Source: Tetraselmis striata (Eukaryota; Chlorophyta; Chlorodendrophyceae; Chlorodendrales; Chlorodendraceae). From it: 64,000 nt of DNA. The stretch covers positions 1 to 64,000 of the forward strand of contig VCJN01001418.1 in NCBI GenBank assembly GCA_006384855.1. The letters run 5' to 3'. The translations under genes were made by a program, and so were the position numbers. Numbering within the stretch: the stretch's first letter is position 1; the number at the start of each line of letters is the position of its first letter. Shown here in pieces: positions 33,701 to 45,248 of the stretch. Under the pieces are notes generated by a model. That model was not told the DNA's origin, made no database searches, and saw only the letters and a list, made by a program, of their open reading frames with translations.

Positions 33701-36402
33701 TTGTATATAAATAATGAAGCAGTCGTCAGCAAGGTGGCCGATGACATGTAAGCAGTGCATAATAATGCCAATTGAATAAGATTATTTGATTACACGCATC
33801 ATCGTTATTAGAAGTGAAAAAACATTCCTGATATTGTTGTAGTCGGATGGCTCCTAATAAGCGCAGCGCATCACCCATACATTTTGCTCCGATCTACGAC
33901 CTACCCGAATCCGTACTGTAATCCGGAACATCTATCAGCACTACGACGTGGTTAGTGTAACCCTTAGTCATTGCTGCAATTCAAAACTATATATAATTAG
34001 ATATAGATATATGGAAGCATATGCTTGCAAAAGTATACCCCCACAAAGCAGTCTTTTGCCCCCCCCCCCCCCCCCCTCCCCCCCCCAAATCACACAACAC
34101 ACGGGAATTCACCGTTGCGCGGGTATACGGCCATATTATTGGATGCCATTGAACAACCGCTCAAAAGCCACTGGTGCATCGTCTTAAATTGGTAAATGTC
34201 GGTTAATTTGGCGTGGAGAAGTGTGTGATGAAGTGGTAGAACAGCCGCAACAGTGCCCCGTTTTTAGCATGGGAAGCGTGTTCAGAGCATATAACAGTTT
34301 TTGGCAAACAAAGGTGCGATTTTCTTTCAAATTCGCCGACATAGTGGTGTCATGCGACTACTCTGTGCTTTCGATCGAGTAAAACGAGTCTCTACGCGAG
34401 AGCGTACATATCTGAGTGCCGTCAGTGTTGGGAAAATCTGCTGCAATTGAAGTTTAGGGAGGTGTGTCAAGAGGCGCATATTTTCGTGTGAGACGGTGTC
34501 GGATTGAGGCGTACAAAGTCGCGTTGGAAAGCGTAAGGCAAAATAAAGCGCTATCAAACAATTCAGGGGACTTATTTTGCCCGGATTTTCACGCTCAGAA
34601 TTGCCATTTGCTGACGGTTAAGAGGTCTGCGGGCCCAACATGTTTTCAAACTATGGAGCCCAAGGTTAGGCCCCGTCACGGGCACCTAGGTGCAACCCGT
34701 AGTAGTGCCTCGGACTCGAGCCCACCAAAGGTCTCAAGTAATCAAATAACTCTTCATTATAGCGTATCCCCAAATTTGCAGACGTTTTGCTCGCAATGCA
34801 TAGTAGAAATTTCTGCGATTTTGCAGTAATCGGTGCTTTGGCACAATGCCTATCTTTCCTCCCACACCTCCCACGCTGCGTCGTGGCAGTAGTGCATCGG
34901 AAGGATTTTGACATGGGCTATCCACATAGTGCAGCTAAGGCCATACAGCGCGTCGCGTGTTATGCTGGGAATGTTAGGCACTTCCGGGCACTGGCAAAAC
35001 AATAGGGGTTATGCTGGCGCGTGCACGGCTGCCATGCCACATCATCACCCAAAAGGCATGACACTCCCACAGTTCATTCATTTACTAACATATTATCCGT
35101 GCGTAAAAGCTTTGGGGCATGCGCACACTCATGAAGCTGAAACGTGTGGAATCGCAGCATGCAAAATTCTGATAAAAAGCGGCAGTTTTTCACAGGGAGC
35201 GGGAAAAGAGCACTGCAAACAATGATGCATCTGCGCGACGTTTCGGAGGGACGGTGCGCTGCAACCAAGGACATGGAGGCTAAGCTACGGTATAAGTAAA
35301 AGACTGTACGTGATTTTGGCTATACATGCTAGTGCGCAACGATGCGCCTGCATGCAGATTCGTGTAGGGCTAAACTTCGTGGGAGAGTGTATATAAATGA
35401 GATGTTGCATATTTTCCATAAACATAATCAAAATCGTTGTATTACGTCGTTTATCTAAAACATTGTTTTTGGAGTCGGGGCGGGCTATTAGATGATTACG
35501 TACGTCGACTTATGTCCGAAAAAGGCCAAAACGAGCCTAAATGGAACAAAAATCCGAGCTCGGATTTGGCCATGTTTAGTGGTACAATATTGTCCGAGCC
35601 CGTAGCACCCAATTGGGGTTGGGAAATGCCCCTTAGCAACCCCCAGGCCTCTGGACTGGGCGCGGTTGACCATACCATACCATACCCGAGCCCGCACGGG
35701 CTGTATGTTGTATTACGGTTTTAAGTAAAGCGTAAAGTACACGCCCCTCTGCCTCTTCCGTTGTTGCCACCGCGCTGCGTAACGAACCAAACGACCTCCG
35801 TTAGTGAAAAAAATAACTCAAGTCTTAAGCCCATCACGCCGCCGTGCAGCCACCCCTCCTTGGCACGTAGGTGGCACCATTCGCAGTGTCGCCCTCTTCC
35901 TACCTTCACCTTCATACGACATGTACACGGAATGAGGTACGAACCGTTGACGTTCCGTCGCATGTCTATGCAGAACGCGCCATGAGGTGTTCGCCCGCCC
36001 AACTGAGGTGGCGGTGGAGGAGCTAGGGCCGGGGCCGGGGCCGCGGTCCCTGAGTGGATAAGTGGTAACGCGTTAGCGCGCGATAAATTGTGAGCAATGA
36101 ACATTCTTGCTGCATTGGTTAGCAAAAATTCTCTGCATGGCGACCTTCATTTCAAAAATGGATTAATCGATAGGCCCCTTAGTTGCCGCCAAAGCACTAA
36201 TGTTTTGCTACCTATAGACTGCAGAATTATGAAACAACACAAGATCTTTATCAATAACAAATGCCAAAGCAGTACTGTTAACTAGTATTAGTATTAATAT
36301 TGCACTAAATACTGAGAACGAATAAATGCTTTAGTATGCAGTGGGGTGGGCGACCTCTATTCTGTTTGCATCCTTCAAATTGTAGTTTTACTATTATGGT
36401 CA
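32894..36402. other. Gene-poor stretch; unrecognised minus-strand open region 33001-33554, (CA)n and poly-C tracts
   Basis: The minus strand between 33554 and 33001 has two overlapping open frames with GC-rich, protein-like composition (ATASNFILVVADAAGRPARL; KRELLLLGAPPLEDAGKPVH). Neither has a confident splice boundary or family match. A (CA)n run lies at about 33666-33697 and poly-C runs at about 34061-34086. The remainder, AT-rich, shows nothing. Confidence 0.4.
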
Positions 36403-36769
36403 TCCATCCCGCCGGCACTTCCCACTGGACCTCTCACAACCGTCGCAAGGGTGCATCCTCTGCTGCTATCGCCATCTATCGGGCCCCCGCTGTCCCACAT
36501 CCGCCACCAAGGCGGGTGGCTGGGCCACTAACTCCGACGTCGTTCTGGACTACATCGACCCCAACGTCCTCCGTTCACATGGCGCGTGCCTGGTTCTTCT
36601 GACTCGTGGCCACATCGCGCCCCTTCATCTCTTCCAAGTTCAACAAGACTCCGCGGCAGTGGCCCTCCCGGTGCCCCCTTCGTGACCTGGCGCTACCATG
36701 CTTCGTCAATCTGCCGCTCTCTTCGTTCGCTCATCACTGGCAAAACCAGACTTGAAATGATCTAAAACA
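36403..36769 (+). pseudogene. Fragment of the tyrosine recombinase C-terminus
   Basis: Homologous to about 26378-26740. It keeps the catalytic block as TSHNRRKGASSAA (H-x-x-R), then shifts frame; HIRHQGGW and the DYID tyrosine codon are readable in other frames. It ends in the B1-like CTGGCAAAACCAGACTTGAA and stops at TGATCTAAAAC without the A repeat that follows in the larger element. Confidence 0.8.
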
Positions 36770-37354
36770 TTGGTTCAAAATAAATGTTAGGATCGTCAAA
36801 AGTTTCATGGTTGCGGTGTTAAGCAATGTTGGCCTCAAAACCCTTGTTTTCAGGGGACAAGACACGCGCCACAAAATAATCTAAGTGCCGACGTCTTGCC
36901 CCCGGCGGGCTTTCCTGGATGGGGCAACATGATGATCACCGATTTAGCTTGGTACAGATGATGATCACGGATATAACTTGGTACTGTATTACCAAGTAAC
37001 GTAGTGGGCGCTGTCAGTAATTATAGCTAACCAAGTCTGTAATAGAAATGTTGAAACCATAATAACATTGCCATTGCTATTTTCATGTATGATCAAAGCT
37101 ACCATGCAGCAACACATGGATGGTAATACAAGCAATGCAAGAGTAAAGTCTCCTAGACAAGCTTCGAAACCATCATGTTTGTCATGCATCCGAAAGGCAT
37201 GAAGCGAGGACATGAATGATATGCAGATGCTCCGAAACCAATTATGGTGACACATTGTTACACATGTATTCATGGCCGGCTCTCAATTAGAAAATAGGCG
37301 CGGCCGCCCAAGTGCCTACGCGCACACATGACTAGGGCTGCTTGCGGCAGCGGC

Positions 37355-37564
37355 TTAGTCACCCAGCGCATCATCATCACTATCACTGGAAGCATCATCA
37401 CCCTCCTCTGAATCCGCCGGCTCGGAGGAGTGCCCGCCTTCCTCCTCGTCCTCGTCCTCGTCGTCACCTTCATCCCCATCTTCCTTCTCTTCGCCGCTGG
37501 TAGACAACGGCATCATGATCATCACCGTGATAGCCCCCAGCATTGCCGGTATCGGCATCGACAC
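37355..37564 (-). CDS. Possible terminal exon: short hydrophobic segment and acidic tail
   Basis: Minus-strand frame behind a plausible acceptor (GACCTAG|GTG). It begins MSMPIPAMLGAITVMIMMPL, possibly one membrane helix, then a run rich in Glu/Asp ending SSDSDDDALGD and a stop at 37355-37357. Upstream exons were not found. It could equally be a chance frame over a GAG/GAC-rich repeat. Confidence 0.28.
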   Translation of the reverse strand: MSMPIPAMLGAITVMIMMPLSTSGEEKEDGDEGDDEDEDEEEGGHSSEPADSEEGDDASSDSDDDALGD

Positions 37565-38404
37565 CTAGGTCGTTGGTTGGCGCTTCTACTCACGACAACC
37601 ATTTTTGCACAGACCGAGGTATCTCCCCCTACCTTGATTCGATCTGGCAACATCGGCTTGTAGTGCTTGCAAGTATGTGCTCCTTGGCGATACGGGAGGC
37701 TGCAATAATAAAGCAAAATGGTTATCGAAAGGGACACATTGAGAAATAACATTATTCGTATTTCCGTCCCTTGCCGTCATTTATCTTAGCACGAGTTAAT
37801 CGATTGTTGATTGTTATGAGTATTAAGCATAGATTAGCGCATTCCAAGTTTTGCTCTCGAAAGACATCCAGCATTTTTTGTCGTATTTTGAATAGAAGAA
37901 TAAGATCTACTCTGGACTAAATAGCCAACTACCTGTAAGCCACTACAGGAGGCTTGTTGCAGCCACGCACTCGTATATTCAAAGGGCCATGAGCTTGTAA
38001 CCCGGCCGAAAGCGATGAGTGTTTTATTGCATCAAAATAATCAAAAGTATGGTACCGGTACCGTACCTTGCCTAAAAAGCAGTACGATTTACGGTACCCC
38101 GGTCCCGTACATGAAACCGAAATTATTTGCAGCATGCTGACAATACCTGCTGCTCATCAGAGCCCGAATTTCGAGTTTCGCTCTGCTTATTTTTTACTTT
38201 TTAGTGTAATTACGCTATCGCCAATATGCTTGTCATACCGTAAAATGAGTGAGTGCATACATACATAGCGCAAAAAACCCGCAATGCGCCGTCATCATGA
38301 TTAAATTTAATGAAGTTTCACTAGTCACTACTAGTAGTAGAAAGTACCGTAAAAGACGAGTACCGATACGGTATTCCGGCATACTAATCGCTATACCAGT
38401 ACAA

Positions 38405-38450
38405 AGACCGGGCCGCTGCTAGGCGGCTTGATGTGTTGATTTTCTAGTAA
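38405..38450 (+). repeat. Dispersed hairpin repeat 'H', partial copy
   Basis: GGGCCGCTGCTAGGCGGC stem followed by TGTGTTGATTTTCTAGTA, as at 10555. Confidence 0.65.
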
Positions 38451-38472
38451 TACTACTCTTAGCATCAACAGT

Positions 38473-39171
38473 ACCTGTACCCGTAATACCGGCAAAACCT
38501 TAAATCCCCGTTTGTATGGGTTCCCTGGTTGGTCCAACCATCAGACCCGGGAACTTATGCTGACTAGGGCGCTCAGTGGTAGAGCGAGTGACTACGAGTA
38601 TGTAAGTCGGCGGCTCGAGACCGGCCGGGCCGTGAGAGCTTAGTCGTCACTGCATATTCGTACCGGTGCTGTCTCATCTCGTAACAAAGACGCAGTGATT
38701 CAGTACCGGGCTACGTCGCGAATTGAATGAGGACCTGAAAAATGGGCCAACGTGCGGATAGGCGGGCTGGTCCCAGCTCGCCTGGGCCGTCTGTCCGGAT
38801 TACGAGTACCTACACCCGTAATACCGGCAAAACCTTTATCCCTCGTTCGTATGAGTTCCCTGGCCGATACCACCATCAGACCCGGGAACTTATGCTGACT
38901 CGGGCGCTCAGTGGTAGAGCGAGTGACTACGAGTATGTAAGTCGGCGGCTCGAGACCGGCCGGGCCGTGAGAGCTTAGTCGTCACTGCATACTCGTACCG
39001 GTACTGTCTCATCTCGTAATAAAGACGCAGTGATTCAGTACCGGGGTACGTCACGAATCGAATGAGGACCTGAAAAATGGGCCAACGTGCGGATAGGCGG
39101 GCTGGTCCCAGCTCGCCTAGGCCGTCTGTCCGGATTACGAGTACCTGTACCCGTAATACCGGCAAAACCTT
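38473..39171 (+). repeat. tRNA-like SINE family S2: two tandem 335-bp units plus the start of a third
   Basis: Units start at about 38473 and 38808, with a third beginning at about 39143 (CCTGTACCCGTAATACCGG). Each contains GGCGCTCAGTGGTAGAGCG (A-box/D-arm-like) and CGGCTCGAGACCGG (B-box-like), then a conserved tail through GGGCCAACGTGCGGATAGG. Tandem arrangement is unusual for SINEs and suggests unequal crossover. Confidence 0.75.
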
Positions 39172-39176
39172 AACAA

Positions 39177-39440
39177 GGTACATCCCTTGTCCGCTCGGTA
39201 GAGCGGTCGTCTCGTGTACGAGAGGTACCGGGTTCGATTCCTGGCCGATGTATTTCGGCAATATCGGCCCGGCGTGTCCCGGGTTTCCTCGGTTGATGCA
39301 TTAGCCCTTCGGGGTTCGAATGAGGCAATGGTCTATGGGCTATGCCAGACCTACGACTGCAGTTGGCGCACGAGGTCAAGTGCTGGGGCGGCTTCGGCCG
39401 ATGTCCCGGGGCGAACTTTACTTTTACTTTTACTACTCTT
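39177..39440 (+). repeat. SINE family S1, full-length copy
   Basis: tRNA-like head with TCCGCTCGGTAGAGCGG and GGGTTCGATTCCTGG, then the common body and a CTTTTA-repeat tail. It abuts the S2 tandem array. Confidence 0.85.
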
Positions 39441-39582
39441 AGCATTTAGCAGTAGATAGGTGGATTTCTCACTGCCCTTTTGTCATTAACGCCAGTACAA
39501 ACAAAAGTGATAATGTGCCACGCTGACTACGCGGGGGCCCATCATCCGTAGTAGGATGTAGGCATGCGATGGACAGGACAGG

Positions 39583-39718
39583 ATGGACACATGCGTCCAT
39601 CCACAGCATGGACGCATGCTTCCATCCACAGCATGGACGCATGCGTCCATCCACAGCATGGACGCATGCGTCCATCCACAGCATGGACGCATGCGTCCAT
39701 CCACAGCATGGACGCATA
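39583..39718 (+). repeat. Hairpin minisatellite array 1 (25-bp period, 5 units)
   Basis: CCACAGC loops occur at 39601, 39626, 39651, 39676 and 39701, exactly 25 bp apart. Each is flanked by TGCGTCCAT on the left and ATGGACGCA on the right (9-bp perfect arms). Neighbouring units also form the 18-bp palindrome ATGGACGCATGCGTCCAT. One unit has TGCTTCCAT. Open frames over it (MDACVHPQHG type) are repeat artefacts. Confidence 0.95.
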
Positions 39719-39930
39719 ATTATACAGGTACCGTACCGGTAATCGCTATACTTACTACCGAGTACAAATAAATGCGACAATGTACTACGCTGACTACGCG
39801 ATGGTCCATCCAAAGGATGGGCACATCCTTAGCCCAACCATAGGATGGGCACATGTACCGGTACCGGTAGGGTACTCGCTGGATACGGGCCGCCTTTAGG
39901 CGCTAAGATGGATCAAATAGATTAGGACCA

Positions 39931-40111
39931 TTGCGTCCATCCACACTGTGGATGGACGCATGCTTCCATCCACAGCATGGACACATGCTTCCATCCACAG
40001 CATGGACGCATGCGTCCATCCACAGCATGGACGCATGCTTCCATCCACAGCATGGACACATGCTTCCATCCACAGCATGGACACATGCTTCCATCCACAG
40101 CATGGACGCAG
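39931..40111 (+). repeat. Hairpin minisatellite array 2 (25-bp period, 6 units plus a variant)
   Basis: Loops occur at 39970, 39995, 40020, 40045, 40070 and 40095. A variant first unit (TGCGTCCATCC ACACT GTGGATGGACGCA) has longer arms. Several units carry TGCTTCCAT or ATGGACACA arms. Confidence 0.95.
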
Positions 40112-41420
40112 GCAAACAGGCTACTACAAAACCAAATAGATACCATGTATTACCCCTGAGGAAATGAGATATTTAGAATGTCCATTAATATATGAAACCC
40201 GGCATCTACTGAAAGCAAGGGCTCTTGAAATACATATTTAGCTAAAAAAGATGGACGATGCCTCTCTCACCTGCCGCGTTTCAGTTGCAGGTGGTTACGT
40301 ATACTCTTGCCCCTAGCAGGGTGGGACTCCTATTCGCAGAGTAGAGCTGTCGATGGCGAGTTCCATATCTTCGATATCGAGGATTGCATGAGGCCGGGCG
40401 GCCGAGTGGCCGCCGTCTGCAGGCGCATAGCAGCGCCATCGGCACATATTGGTCAGTACAACAACATATATATCAATGTGGAGACACAGAGAGCCCGAGG
40501 TTGCGTGGGTAGGCTAGCGGTGCAAGACTCGACTCTTGTCATTTGAGGTGGGCGAGGCTGGGCGAAGTGCGAAATTGTGGGTCCATGAGCGTTACCTGGT
40601 GGTTGACCGATAGGGGCGTTGGGCAGATGGGGTGACCTGATCCCGCGCTTGACCTGCTCGGTCGCGAACGATACCGCATCCAACCACATGTCAGGTTCAT
40701 GCAAAGGAAATGGCAAGGCTCGGTCCGTACCGGGAACGCGGCGGACATGTCTGGGCAGGCTCGCGAGGAAGTAGATGGTGGTGTTGAGGGTGGTGGAGAA
40801 GTGAGTTATGAACTCTCGTCAGCAGCCCTTGGTCAGCAGATTGGGCCCGATGGCGGCGGCGCCGCCACAGGGGTTTAGCACGAAGTACTGAAAGAGCGCA
40901 TATATGATAATAAATATTATACCGATTAATATCGTTCGATGTATTACGGAATGTATTGTATAGCATATCAATTCGTGTAGTTTTACAGTAGTACTGGTTC
41001 GATAAATAAATCCATACTGTACGATGTACTGCGATTGATCGGTATATGATTTGCGTTGACCGGGTGCTCGCAACCACAGATATGGAGGGCAACCTTTGAC
41101 CGACGAGTCAACATACAATCCGAAATACCACCCAAGGTTTGACTGAGGACGATCGTAGGGCGGTCCACCATCAAGGTTCTTCTCATTTCACAGTCTCTCG
41201 CCGTCGCTCATCCCCACCTCCCCCTTCCTATCCGATGGCGCTCACTTCATCTTCCAAGCCAATTCACGCACTTGTGTCGTGCCAAATAAACCTCGCAATT
41301 CCGGTAAGCTTGGCCAAGCCGAGTATCGCTACATTCAACGCGATGGCGCGATTGGTGGAGGAAAGATCACCGGTTTGAGCTTTCGTCGCGATACCCAAGA
41401 GGGCATCCTCTCGTGCGCGT

Positions 41421-41783
41421 TTGTTGTTGACTCACACGCTCGACCGCAAGGCCGTTCATCCTTGTTGCAAAAGCAACAAGTGCCTCTTTCGACTCATTGG
41501 CTCGCCCCTTGACCCATCGGCACCCACGATGGTGGAAGCACGTTGCCGCGACGAATTCTTGTTTGATGTTCGCGAGACCCGTAAGGAGATGCATGCGGAG
41601 GGGCAGAATCGCTCACGCGATATCCTCGTTGCCCGACTCAAGCTCGCGCTCCAACCGGAGGAGTCTCCTCCATCCCCCGCTCAAGGTAATTCCTACCTTA
41701 ATTCCCGCGAAGAGTCGAAGCAGGAATTGTGGAAGAGGCCCAACGGAACCTTGCTCCGGGCGAGTGCCTTTTCATTACTTTAG
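41421..41783 (+). pseudogene. Unrecognised open frame, probably a transposon relic
   Basis: A 120-codon frame with HPCCKSNKCLFRL, EARCRDEFLFDVRETRKEMH and a Lys/Glu-rich end. The Cys pairs and charged helices resemble N-terminal parts of DDE-type transposases elsewhere in the window. No start context, splice sites or partner exons were found, and the family is not identified. Confidence 0.3.
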
Positions 41784-41861
41784 CCTTCTATTAGTTCAGC
41801 CGAGTGTGTCCATTCCTTTTCCGTTTCAAGCAAGGCTATTATTATCTGGCTGGAATATATT

Positions 41862-41887
41862 TGCGTCCATCCTGTGGATGGACGCGT
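41862..41887 (+). repeat. Single hairpin unit related to the minisatellite
   Basis: TGCGTCCATCC TGT GGATGGACGCG: near-perfect 11-bp arms around three bases. Confidence 0.85.
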
Positions 41888-42002
41888 GGCACATAAAAAA
41901 ATAACTGAGTACATCAACGAGTATATTCGCTTTGAGGTAAGGAGCTCCTTTCGTATCGAACATGGTATACGGATTTGGTATTCGTTTCCCTCCACAGTCG
42001 CC

Positions 42003-42089
42003 ATGCGTCCATGCTGTGGATGGACGCATGGTGCGTCCATGCTGTGGATGGACGCATGGTGCGTCCATCCGGTGGACGGACGCATGGTG
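42003..42089 (-). repeat. Hairpin minisatellite array 3 (28-bp period, 3 units, opposite orientation)
   Basis: GCGTCC starts at 42005, 42033 and 42061. The loop GCTGTGG is the reverse complement of the CCACAGC loop of arrays 1 and 2. The third unit has GTGGACGGACGCA. Confidence 0.92.
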
Positions 42090-43380
42090 ACTCGAGGGGG
42101 TTGTGTTGCACATCATACCACACCACATACGCAATGAACAGATAAACAGATACACACCTGTGGATGAACAAATTGCGCGACCGAGCCACCCGATCGTAGT
42201 TGCGTCGTCACACACAACTACGTTACATACACAGCGTTATATACAGCGTTATATACATATCATTCTATGCCGCGCGCCCGCGTAGTAGCGTCCGCTGGAC
42301 TCGCCATCACAAAGTTGCAACTGCCCATCGCGACCCCGACGGCACCCGAGCCCCTAAGCTCCGAGAGATCATGCCCATAACAGTGCTTGCGTCTGAGCAG
42401 GCCGCTGCTGGTTGTCGTCAATGCCGCTAGTTGTGCGAAACTGCAAATACCTGTAGACGGACGAGACGCAGGTATCTGAAGACAGCCCCCGCGCACGCAG
42501 GTGGCACGACGATGACCGCGTGTACTCGATCAGTACATGGTATGGCCTCGCAAGCCGTCCCTACCAGTACAGGTGTGAATTACAAAAAGGACAGTAACAA
42601 ATCCACCTGCTGCTAAAAGTAGTACTAGAAAAGTAGTACCAGTAGTTGCTTTTGTAATCCAAACCAGTAGTCGCTAGAGTGCCCTTTGCAGCTAGCTCAT
42701 GTAACTATTAGTAGTCGCTGCTACTACCGCCCGTAGCTGGCGAGTAAATTATTATGCTATTTCTGGTACCGGGTAATCCTTACCGCGGTCGGGGGCTATC
42801 TTGCCTGCGGGGCGGGTCCTGGTCTCCTGGATGCACCTCGTGGCGTTCTGCCCTGTCCTGGCCTGGCCTGGCCTGTACGAGCGACTACATTATTATACTA
42901 CTACAAGTGTTATACTACTACAGTAGTACTGGCGGCATCGCGGCTATAGCAAGTACTGTCGCGCTATTGTTAATATGTCGAGCACTGTACGAGTATGCAT
43001 GGGTAATGATGCTGGGTTCGGTTACTTAGCGACTTTTTATGGTGATTTTCTGATATCGCCTTCTGCTGCTAGCTCATGCTGTAAATATATAGTTACTTAG
43101 CGACTGGCAGTATACCTACCATAGTTCGAGGTACGACAGTAGGTGAATTTGTTATGATACCTACGCTAGCGGCAGGCTTGAGCATACATACTAAACCGTG
43201 TCTGGCGGGCAAGCGCAATGCTAGTTGCCATGCATGCTGGATGAGGAAGTCCCGAGTGTACAACTTGATGTATGTTGCCGACTGCAAGGATCGTAACAGT
43301 GAGTGCTTCCTTTCCGCGGGTCCTAGTAATGGGTAATTGACTTCAATCGGCAACATTCACTAACTTTCATTGTGTCCCCA
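42090..43380. other. Spacer with no recognised gene; inverted repeat 'H' fragment at 42576-42612
   Basis: Short frames only. Words TAGTCGCTA and AGTAGTAC recur, matching other spacers. Confidence 0.45.
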
Positions 43381-43391
43381 AATTGATTTAG

Positions 43392-43567
43392 GGAAGCACG
43401 CATCAATTTCCTCCTTCCGCCGAGCGTGGCTTCAATTGTTTCCGCATGTGAAGATTCCGAAGGCCAAGCGTTTCACCAAATGCAACTTGTTTGCCACTTT
43501 GCTCATCAACGACCACCGCTTCAATGCAGACGAGAAGAAGTGCGTTTTGGACATGTTGACAATATAA
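43392..43567 (+). pseudogene. N-terminal exon relic of a DDE-type transposase
   Basis: After an acceptor-like TTGATTTAG, the frame reads ASISSFRRAWLQLFPHVKI then KAKRFTKCNLFATLLI and stops at 43565-43567. The F-x2-W ... hydrophobic ... F-x-KC pattern is typical of the region before the catalytic domain in the transposase family whose core is seen at 56.6-57.2 kb. It is not contiguous with that copy. Family assignment is inference from pattern only. Confidence 0.45.
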
Positions 43568-43994
43568 TGACAGATAGACAGTGGTGTTGTACGTACGTAT
43601 CTGTAGGGGCCTTTATTTGTGGGGGGCGGGAGGGGGGGGGGTGCGATTGTTGGCTACTCGTGCCCATTAGAAAATGCGATTTGAGCACTGTAACAATTAG
43701 ACACTTCAAGTATTTCCCCACGCACGCTTGCCCCACGATCATACGACGTCAAACGCAATGAATTGATGGGGTGGCGCGCGTCTTGACTTAGGTTTTTCCT
43801 CGCATCCGCTCTGCGCATGCCCAATTTTGCACGTTTTGCGCGGGTAAATAGTGAAATCGAGTGCAACCAAGGGGATTTTGTGCAATTGTGCCTCCAAAAC
43901 ATGCGTTTTGAGAATTTCGTGCAAAATGGCTCAAAAAAAAGGCAACTTTCACAAGTGAACAACATTACATGTTTAATGAACGAATGTTCTAAGC

Positions 43995-44300
43995 CAGTTC
44001 ATGGGGTTTCCTCCTTTCCCGGCTTGCCGCTTTTCATCCGGCTACATGTGCTCCTAATAAGTGGTATTGGTTACTAGTTAACCGTCGCTGCGCCCGTTTG
44101 TGTGCAGCACGAGAGTAGACATAAAAGCAGCCGTAGCAGCTGTGCCTGCCGTCTTCCAGTTGCGTTGTGTTACACACAGCGGCCCCCTGCCTCCATTTTC
44201 CCTCCACGCTTGGTCGCTTTCACTGAACCGCTCTGCCAACTTCGGCTTTTGAAGTTCCTGCCGACTGTAGTTAAACTTCAGGACTGCCGACCTGAAGTTC
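43995..44300 (+). repeat. Solo terminal repeat of the split-repeat tyrosine-recombinase element
   Basis: Similar to 26716-26990: ATGGGGTTTCCTCC at 44000, then GTGCAGCACGAG, GACATAAAAGCAGCCG, CCCTCCACGCTT and GCCTGCGCGACT. It includes the tail that follows A2, so it derives from the right-hand repeat. No coding sequence flanks it. Confidence 0.82.
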
Positions 44301-45248
44301 AATGCCTGCGCGACTTTTTCGGCAGAACGAGAGTCAGCCTGAAGGTAGCGCGTATGTAAATGTAGCTATCTACTAGCTGCTCTATCTAAAATCCATCGTC
44401 CGCATTTATTCTACTTGCGTTCGGGTACGGGTACCCAGGCAGGCCATGGCGTCCAGCACTTATATAATGCTGCTAGTATATTGGGACCACTCCTATAAGT
44501 ATGCGAGCGTACGAGTACCGTATCTTACCCCCTGTCCCCCTCGCACCACCGAACACGTTGCGCCGCCGCCGCATCGTACTGTATTGGTAATCCTTACCTG
44601 GTAGTCACCGCAAGTTGTCCCCCCTGCGGGAGGCATTTTCTTCGGTCCGCGAGATGCCTTGTGTGGGTAAAGACTGTGTCAGTAAGAACAGCATTCCCAA
44701 AAAATCCTTCTGTGAAGGCTCAAATTGGCTTATGAGGGGACAGAGTCCCTATCCTACGAGTCCGCGCGTTAGGGGCTCTGCGGGCGGTGGCCGGCATCCG
44801 GCCGGCCGACCTCCCTCTGCCGAGCCTGGTATCTACCTCCATACGCCCGGGCATCCCCATGTGCGTGCACTCCCCATCGACACACTCCGAGGGATGAAGG
44901 TCAGCGCGAGCGTCCCTCGTGCGATTTCCAACCTGCGGACCCCCTGCGTGCCCTGGGATGGGCGTGGGGAGCACTCTCGTACATCGGGAGTCCGTGTCTT
45001 CAGCATGTGCTAAACACCAAAACAAGCATTGAAGTGGACTGATCACATTCTTCGTCGTTGCGTCTGACAAAACGTCTTTCCGCCCGCTCGAGTCTCATCA
45101 CTCGCAACGCAGCTCTCTCCGCAGACTTCAGAGTGTATCTGACCACAGCACAAACCAGCGCCCCAAGCTTCCGACCCAACGCAAACAGGACAACAAACAC
45201 ACCTGCGTACAACCCCAAAGGCCTTTCTGAAGAAGATCTAACGCGACG
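44301..45248. other. Spacer upstream of the secreted acidic-protein gene
   Basis: No gene was recognised. The A/C-rich stretch just before 45249 (CAAACAGGACAACAAACACA) is probably 5' UTR. Confidence 0.4.

Noticed and set aside
36040-36095. CTGAGTGGATAAGTGGTAAC resembling the D-arm of a Leu/Ser tRNA
   Set aside because: No T-arm (GGTTCGAAT-type) follows at tRNA spacing and no cloverleaf folds.
39583-40167. Frames encoding MDACVHPQHG-type repeated peptides
   Set aside because: They exist because the hairpin unit is 25 bp and cycles through all frames on both strands; the peptide changes frame and has no start or splice context.
39583-42089. CRISPR-like array
   Set aside because: There are no spacers: the units are contiguous tandem repeats, and the DNA is eukaryotic.
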